NCBI GenBank assembly: GCA_025938055.1
Contig: JAICQC010000013.1
Coordinates: forward strand, 1 to 29,012
DNA length: 29,012 bases
From: Anaerolineales bacterium
GTDB taxonomy: Bacteria; Chloroflexota; Anaerolineae; Anaerolineales; Villigracilaceae
Direction: 5' to 3'
A model generated the notes under the pieces. The model had not been told where the DNA came from, made no database searches, and was given only the letters and a program-made list of their open reading frames with translations. A program made the position numbers and the translations under genes. Shown piece by piece: positions 24,225 through 29,012 of this stretch (position 1 is its first letter; the number at the start of each line of letters is the position of its first letter).

Positions 24225-24874
24225 TACGCGTCCTGATCGCCGAAGACCACCTGATGGTGCGGGCTGGTATCCGCGCCCTGCTGGAGAAAGCCGGCGATAT
24301 CCACGTCATGGGCGAGGCATCCAATGGGCAGGAAGCCATCGAAATGACCGATGCGCTCCGCCCGGATGTGCTGATCATGGATATTATGATGCCGCGTCTG
24401 AACGGCATTCAGTCGGCTGAAAAAATCCGCGACCTGAAACTTCCCACCCAGATCCTGATCCTCTCCATGTACGCAGATGAAGGCTTCGTGCACCGTGCCC
24501 TGCAGTGCGGCGTGAAAGGTTATGTACTGAAATCCTCGGTGAGTGACGAATTGCTCTGGGCGGTGCGCGCCGTGGCAGGCGGCAAAACCTATTTGAGCGG
24601 TCCCATCTCAGAGCTTGTGGTGGATGGCACGATCAACCCGCATTCCAGCCTGGAAAACAGCGATCCGCTTTCGAACCTGTCGCCACGCGAAAAGGAAGTT
24701 CTGCAGTTGATCGCAGAAGAATACACAAGCGCCGAGATCGGCAAGATGTTATTTATCAGTGAAAAGACAGTTGAAAAACATCGCACAAGACTGATGGAGA
24801 AATTGAACGTCCGCAATCTCGCGGGCTTGGTCCGCCTGGCGATCAAATACCATCTCGTGGATGGAGATGCATGA
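24221..24874 (+). CDS. NarL/FixJ-family response regulator (REC + LuxR HTH)
   Basis: A 217-residue DNA-binding response regulator. The receiver spans about 1-120 (AEDH pocket, phosphoacceptor D54 in VLIMDIMMPRLNG, Lys in GYVLKSSVSD). A LuxR-type HTH follows at about 150-210 (LSPREKEVLQLIAEE, then ISEKTVEKHRTRLMEKLNV). It is the only DNA-binding output protein in the signalling cluster. Its ATGA overlap with the preceding HisKA_3 kinase argues for a cognate pair. Target promoters are not identifiable from the sequence. Confidence 0.94.
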   Translation: MIRVLIAEDHLMVRAGIRALLEKAGDIHVMGEASNGQEAIEMTDALRPDVLIMDIMMPRLNGIQSAEKIRDLKLPTQILILSMYADEGFVHRALQCGVKGYVLKSSVSDELLWAVRAVAGGKTYLSGPISELVVDGTINPHSSLENSDPLSNLSPREKEVLQLIAEEYTSAEIGKMLFISEKTVEKHRTRLMEKLNVRNLAGLVRLAIKYHLVDGDA

Positions 24875-24994
24875 CGGTGACACCATGCAGCCCCCACTCA
24901 ACGGAGGGTGGCACATTGAAATGATGCAAAAATATATATTTTCTTTTATAAAAGGATAATCAATATGGATCAGTCTTATAGCAAGGAGAACAAC
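24875..24994. promoter_or_regulatory. AT-rich leader with a 14-base perfect palindrome
   Basis: The gap before the HD-GYP gene contains AAAATATATATTTT (24929-24942), a perfect palindrome, followed by a further T/A-rich stretch. A TTGAAA lies upstream at about 24916-24921. It may hold a separate promoter for the HD-GYP gene. No T-tailed hairpin separates it from the NarL-type gene. Confidence 0.35.
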
Positions 24995-25975
24995 ATGAGC
25001 AGTCTGGTCTTAATCGTTGACGATGAATATGTCGGCCGTGAAACCCTCCAGTCTGTGCTGGAGGGTGAAGGTTATGAGCTTGAGATGGCAGAGAACGGCT
25101 TTCAGGCAATCGAAAAGGCGAAACAGCTACTGCCCGACGTCATTCTTCTGGATGTGATGATGCCGGGCATGACCGGATTCGAGGTCTGCCAGCGCATTCG
25201 CAGCGACCCACAGATCGCCGAGATCCCGATCATCATCCTTACCGCGCTGGATGACCGCGAGTCTCTTCTCAACGCGTTGAAAGCCGGGGCAGACGACTTT
25301 ATCTCCAAGCCATTCGACCGTTATGAACTGCGTGCCCGCCTGCTGGGGATCACGCGCCTCAACCGTTACCAGAAGCTGCTCCAGGAGCGCGCCAAACTGC
25401 GTGAGGCGAATGCCCAGCTCCTGAACGCCTATGAAGCGACGATCGAAGGCTTGTCGCTTGCTCTGGACCTGCGCGACCGCGAGACGGAGGGCCACTGTCT
25501 GCGAGTGACCGACCTGACCGTAAAACTGGCGCAGGCGCTCAACATGCATGATGAAGATATCATGCATATTCGCCGCGGCGCGCTCCTGCACGATCTGGGC
25601 AAGATCGGCATTCCTGATTCGATCCTGCACAAGCCAGATAAATTGACCGAGGAGGAATGGATAACGATGCGCCGGCATCCGCAGTTCGCATATGATATGC
25701 TTCATTCCATCGAGTACCTGCGCCCGGCACTCGATATTCCCTATAACCATCACGAGAAGTGGGATGGAACCGGCTACCCGCGCGGGCTAAAGGGTGAGGA
25801 GATTCCCAAGGTCGCGCGGATGTTCGCGGTTGCCGATGTCTGGGACGCGCTCACTTCCAACCGCCCCTACCGCACAGCCTGGACCGAGGAACAGGCGCGG
25901 ACCTACATCCGCGAACAATCCGGGAAACATTTCGACCCCGAAGTCGTGGACCTGTTCTTCCAGGTGCTTGGATAG
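24995..25975 (+). CDS. REC-HD-GYP cyclic-di-GMP phosphodiesterase
   Basis: A 326-residue response regulator (from ATG at 24995) that probably hydrolyses cyclic-di-GMP. The receiver covers about 1-122 (phosphoacceptor D53 in ILLDVMMPGMTGFEV, Lys in FISKPFDRYE). The HD-GYP domain follows at about 145-322, with H199-D200 in LLHDLGKIGIPDSIL, the metal-binding HH in YNHHEKWDGTGYP, and G260-Y261-P262. Metal ligands and signature residues look intact. The start at 24995 has AAGGAG 6 bases upstream. ATG at 24965, ten codons earlier, has a weaker AGGA site. The receiver is strikingly similar to that of the gene at 23160. No GGDEF cyclase is present in the window. A hairpin terminator follows. Confidence 0.93.
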   Translation: MSSLVLIVDDEYVGRETLQSVLEGEGYELEMAENGFQAIEKAKQLLPDVILLDVMMPGMTGFEVCQRIRSDPQIAEIPIIILTALDDRESLLNALKAGADDFISKPFDRYELRARLLGITRLNRYQKLLQERAKLREANAQLLNAYEATIEGLSLALDLRDRETEGHCLRVTDLTVKLAQALNMHDEDIMHIRRGALLHDLGKIGIPDSILHKPDKLTEEEWITMRRHPQFAYDMLHSIEYLRPALDIPYNHHEKWDGTGYPRGLKGEEIPKVARMFAVADVWDALTSNRPYRTAWTEEQARTYIREQSGKHFDPEVVDLFFQVLG

Positions 25976-26002
25976 GGTCAGCGTTGCAGGTGAAAATTCA
26001 AC

Positions 26003-26056
26003 TTGAAATGGCTGGAGGTCTGGAACTCCAGCCGTTCAATTCTTGCATCTTTGTAA
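26003..26056 (+). terminator. Terminator-like hairpin after the HD-GYP gene
   Basis: GGCTGGAG (26010-26017) pairs with CTCCAGCC (26026-26033) over 8 bases. An outer TTGAA/TTCAA pairing (26003-26007 with 26035-26039) extends the stem across a small bulge. The T-rich tail (TTCTTGCATCTTTG) is interrupted, so efficiency is uncertain. Confidence 0.65.
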
Positions 26057-26062
26057 TATAAT
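26057..26062 (+). promoter_or_regulatory. -10 box of the stress protein/glucan synthase unit
   Basis: A perfect TATAAT lies 70 bases before the GTG at 26133 and directly after the terminator. The -35 region is weak (TTCAAT at 26035, 16-base spacer), which may mean an activator is needed. Confidence 0.5.
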
Positions 26063-26132
26063 GAAAACAGCCGGGGGCATACAAACATCGGCGATCTCAT
26101 AGCGTAAAATTTTTAGTAGTACGGAGGCTTCT

Positions 26133-27101
26133 GTGATCAATCACATCCTTGTCCCGTTGGATGGCTCTACGCTGGCTGAATGTGTACTCCCCCATGTTGC
26201 GGGGCTCGCACCTGTGACCAATGCACGTGTGACGCTTTTACACATCCTTCAGCAGGCTCAGGAAGGGCGCGGCGCTCCGCCCGTGGATCCGGTCGAATGG
26301 CATCTACAAAAACAGAACGCAGAAAAATATATGGAGCAGATCGTCAGCCGGCTGAATGAGGCAGGTATCCTGGGCGTGGAGTCTGTCATCCTCGAGGGCA
26401 GCCCTGCCAGCAGCGTGATCGACTTCGCCCGCAACAATAACGTAGACCTGATCATTCTCAGCACGCACGGTAATAGTGGGCTGAGCGGCTGGAACGTTAG
26501 CAGCGTGGTACAAAAGATCCTGTTGCGCTCGTATAAATCGATCCTGCTTGTGCGCGCCTACGTCCCCTCGCCCAGTACCACAACCAAGGTCCGGTACAAG
26601 CGCCTGTTCGTGGGGATGGATTGCTCCTCACGCTCTGAATTCGTCCTGCCGTTTGCCATCAATCTGGCACAGTATCATAAATCGCAGCTCATCCTTGAAA
26701 CAGTCATCGAAAAACCGCGCACCATTAACCGTATGCCCGCCTCAGACGAGCTCATGGAATTGGTCACCCAGTTCGTCGATAAGAACTATCAGGCTGCCTC
26801 TCACTACTTCAAGCAGCTCCGCGCCCAGTTTTCGACGAAGGACTTGAAGATCAAGACTCACATTTCGGTGGGCGACCATGCCATTACCGTGCTGCACGAT
26901 ATGGCAGAGGAATCGAATGCCGACCTCGTCCTGCTGGCTGCCCACGGCGAAACAGGCGAGAGGCGCTGGCCCTATGGCAGCGTAACGACCAGTTTCATCG
27001 CCTATGGCAACACTTCCCTGCTGATTATGCAGGACCTGCCTTCTACAGAAATCCACCAGACCCTCGCCGAAATGGCTGTCAGAGAAAGCAAGGGACATTG
27101 A
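26133..27101 (+). CDS. Tandem-domain universal stress protein
   Basis: A 322-residue cytoplasmic protein with two Usp domains (about 1-145 and 155-310). Each begins with the typical strand (HILVPLDGSTLAECVLP; KRLFVGMDCSSRSEFVLP). The ATP-binding GxxG-x9-G(S/T) motif is complete in the second domain (HGETGERRWPYGSV). In the first it reads GNSGLSGWNVSSV, with Ser in place of the second motif Gly, so nucleotide binding there may be altered. The GTG start is set by GGAGG 5-6 bases upstream. It is transcribed with the cyclic-glucan synthase, which begins 3 bases after its stop, and has its own TATAAT promoter. Such proteins are induced under starvation or stress. The specific role here is unknown. 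Confidence 0.92.
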   Translation: MINHILVPLDGSTLAECVLPHVAGLAPVTNARVTLLHILQQAQEGRGAPPVDPVEWHLQKQNAEKYMEQIVSRLNEAGILGVESVILEGSPASSVIDFARNNNVDLIILSTHGNSGLSGWNVSSVVQKILLRSYKSILLVRAYVPSPSTTTKVRYKRLFVGMDCSSRSEFVLPFAINLAQYHKSQLILETVIEKPRTINRMPASDELMELVTQFVDKNYQAASHYFKQLRAQFSTKDLKIKTHISVGDHAITVLHDMAEESNADLVLLAAHGETGERRWPYGSVTTSFIAYGNTSLLIMQDLPSTEIHQTLAEMAVRESKGH

Positions 27102-27104
27102 TCG

Positions 27105-29012
27105 ATGCAATCCACTGCGCCTACACAGCAACCCGATCTCGTACAACCAAATACATCCCCCTCCGGCAACGGAGTTGAAGAAAACATTACTGCGCTGGCA
27201 CATCAGCTCGCCGGATGCATGCCCAGGCGAACGAGCTTTCTCATCCCTGCCAGGCTCAAGCAGTTCGCGCGCCTCTTCCAGGAATCGTACGAATACTTCG
27301 AGGAAACAACCCGGGCGCAGGTCGCATCGTCGCAGACCGCCGAATGGCTGATGGACAATTTTTACGTGATCGAACAAGCCATGCGTCAGGTGGAGGAAGA
27401 CCTGCCCGCGGACTATTACCGGCGTCTGCCCAAAACGCGCGACGGCTGGGCGCGCATCTATATCGTGGCACTGGCGAACACGCAACGCGAGGACACACGC
27501 CTCGATATCGATCAGCTCAAGCACTTTTTACACATTTTCCAGGAAACTACTCCGCTTAGTACGGGTGAATTATGGGCATTGCCATTGATGCTGCGAATGA
27601 CCGTGCTCGAATTGCTGGCAGAAGCACTGGCGGCAATCACGAAACAAAAGTGGGATACGATGCTCCAGCCAGCGCTGGAGGTCTCCCCGTTAGGTACGCT
27701 TCAAGCAGACCCTGACCTGATCGTTGCCAACTCTGTCCTGAACCTGCGCCTGCTGGCAACTGAGGATTGGAAGGCATTTTTTGAGTCGACGAGTGTTCTC
27801 GAAAAAATCATGCGGCGCGACCCGGCTGGTGTGTACGAACAGATGGATTTCGCCACCCGCAACCATTATCGTAATGTGGTCGAAGAACTGGCAAACGGAT
27901 CCGCCACCGATGAAGCCGGAATCGCTCTACAGTCCATCCAACTGGCACAGGCAGGTGCCTCGGCACGTGAGCAGCACGTCGGGTACTATCTCATTGCACC
28001 AGGCAGAGAGATACTCGAAGCGCAGATTAAGTTCCGTGCGCAAATCTCGCAGGCGCTGGGACGCGCCATACAAAGGCATGCTGTCCGCTTTTATCTTGGA
28101 AGCATCGCGATTCTGATCCTGTTGATTTGTTTTCTGATCATCACGGCTACCGCAAGCGCGGGCGGCACATTGTTGCAACTGATAGCAGCGGGAATCCTCA
28201 GCCTCCTGCCTGTTTCTTCCGTGGCGATCGATCTCATCAATGGACTGGTCGTTTCTCTCATCCCGCCGCGCACGCTGCCCAAGCTGAACCTTGAGAATGG
28301 CGTACCGGAGGAGCATCGGACGATTGTCGTTATCCCGGCTTTGCTCGCCACCGAACGGGATGCCCCATTTCTGCTTAACCAGATTGAACGGCATTTCATC
28401 GGCAACAGCGATCCGAATATTTTCTTTGCACTCATCACCGATTTTGCCGACGCGCCTGAAAAGGAAATGCCGGGAGACCAGGATCCCGTCACACAAACTC
28501 AGGCTGCCATCGAACAGTTGAATGAAAAATACAGCACCAATGGTTATCGTCCCTTTTACTTCTTTCACCGTGAGCGCATATGGAACGAGAGCGAAGGACG
28601 CTGGATGGGCTGGGAACGCAAGCGCGGCAAGCTGGAGGAATTCAACCATCTATTAACCGGAAGCAGCTCCACAAGCTTTGTCATTAAAGATGGGGACTTG
28701 AGCATCCTGCCTACCATCCGTTATGTCATCACTCTGGATGCCGATACGGTGCTGCCGCGCGAAGCCGCCCGCCAGCTCATTGGAACCCTCGCACATCCGT
28801 TGAACCGCGCGGAGATCGACCCTGCGACGGGCGAGATTAAAGCCGGTCACACGATCCTCCAGCCGCGGACCCAGGTGCGCCCGGCATCGTCGAACCGCTC
28901 GCTCTTCACGCGCGTCTATTCCGGCGACTCGGTCATCGATTTATACACGCGCGCCGTTTCTGATGTCTATCAGGACCTGTTCGATGAAGGCAACTATGTG
29001 GGCAAGGGCATC
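27105..29012 (+). CDS. Cyclic beta-1,2-glucan synthase, N-terminal part (right edge truncated)
   Basis: 636 codons open from ATG at 27105 to the window end. The protein matches the N-terminus of NdvB/Cgs-type enzymes, which build cyclic beta-1,2-glucan from UDP-glucose at the inner membrane. Complete members are about 2800 residues, with a GT84 part and a C-terminal GH94 phosphorylase part outside this window. Visible here are an N-terminal cytoplasmic helical region (1-325) containing FATRNHYRNVVEELA and HVGYYLI, two hydrophobic segments at about 326-385, and then the start of the glycosyltransferase domain. That domain shows TIVVIPALL, RKRGKLEEFNHLL and the sugar-nucleotide/metal motif ITLDADTVLPREAARQL. 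The stop of the stress protein lies 3 bases upstream, so the two form an operon. A weak AAGGGA site precedes the start. A cellobionic/laminaribiose-type relative cannot be excluded without the C-terminus. Confidence 0.9.
   Translation, partial: MQSTAPTQQPDLVQPNTSPSGNGVEENITALAHQLAGCMPRRTSFLIPARLKQFARLFQESYEYFEETTRAQVASSQTAEWLMDNFYVIEQAMRQVEEDLPADYYRRLPKTRDGWARIYIVALANTQREDTRLDIDQLKHFLHIFQETTPLSTGELWALPLMLRMTVLELLAEALAAITKQKWDTMLQPALEVSPLGTLQADPDLIVANSVLNLRLLATEDWKAFFESTSVLEKIMRRDPAGVYEQMDFATRNHYRNVVEELANGSATDEAGIALQSIQLAQAGASAREQHVGYYLIAPGREILEAQIKFRAQISQALGRAIQRHAVRFYLGSIAILILLICFLIITATASAGGTLLQLIAAGILSLLPVSSVAIDLINGLVVSLIPPRTLPKLNLENGVPEEHRTIVVIPALLATERDAPFLLNQIERHFIGNSDPNIFFALITDFADAPEKEMPGDQDPVTQTQAAIEQLNEKYSTNGYRPFYFFHRERIWNESEGRWMGWERKRGKLEEFNHLLTGSSSTSFVIKDGDLSILPTIRYVITLDADTVLPREAARQLIGTLAHPLNRAEIDPATGEIKAGHTILQPRTQVRPASSNRSLFTRVYSGDSVIDLYTRAVSDVYQDLFDEGNYVGKGI

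Noticed and set aside
27927..28649. A 240-codon minus-strand open frame
   Set aside because: It is antisense to the cyclic-glucan synthase coding region, which has clear family motifs.

Overview
The window looks like a chromosomal segment of a free-living bacterium. My best guess is a member of the Chloroflexota (Anaerolineae-like). The basis is the moderately high GC, the very long multi-PAS/GAF sensor kinases, the tandem-domain universal stress protein and the cyclic beta-glucan synthase. This is a judgement from protein style; no rRNA or marker gene is present to prove it. I saw no tRNA, rRNA, CRISPR array, insertion sequence or phage gene.

Left part (1-10.3 kb) is mostly metabolic and housekeeping. 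A PLP aminotransferase (minus strand, cut by the left edge) diverges from galactokinase galK, whose promoter appears to give a leaderless mRNA and which ends at a perfect hairpin terminator. Next comes a two-gene unit of envelope proteins (a LiaI/LiaF-like membrane protein and a GIN-domain protein), closed by a terminator. A DUF6544-type membrane-anchored protein follows, convergent with a GH13 alpha-glucan branching-enzyme-like gene. Upstream of that gene lies a cupin gene destroyed by a deletion and frameshift. A YdcZ/DUF606 small transporter diverges from an Lrp/AsnC regulator. The regulator is coupled to an esterase lipoprotein and an aminoglycoside-phosphotransferase-fold kinase.

The stretch from 10.23 to 10.80 kb is AT-rich. 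It carries a probable minus-strand mini transcription unit: an extended -10, a short membrane-peptide ORF and a T-tailed terminator.

Right part (10.8-29 kb) is a signalling island, all on the plus strand. It contains a 1090-residue six-PAS histidine kinase, an Rcp1-like single-domain response regulator, and a 2862-residue hybrid kinase (REC, 11 PAS, 5 GAF, HisKA, HATPase, REC). After these come a REC-HisKA_3 kinase, a NarL-type regulator and a REC-HD-GYP c-di-GMP phosphodiesterase. Three of the junctions are 4-base ATGA overlaps, so the genes are probably translated as coupled sets. After a terminator and a new TATAAT promoter come a tandem universal stress protein and, 3 bases later, the first 636 codons of a cyclic beta-1,2-glucan synthase (right edge truncated).

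A reasonable model is that many sensory inputs feed two kinases. The only DNA-binding output in the window is the NarL-type regulator, and the other output is c-di-GMP breakdown. The adjacent stress/cyclic-glucan genes are candidate targets. That link is inferred from proximity only.
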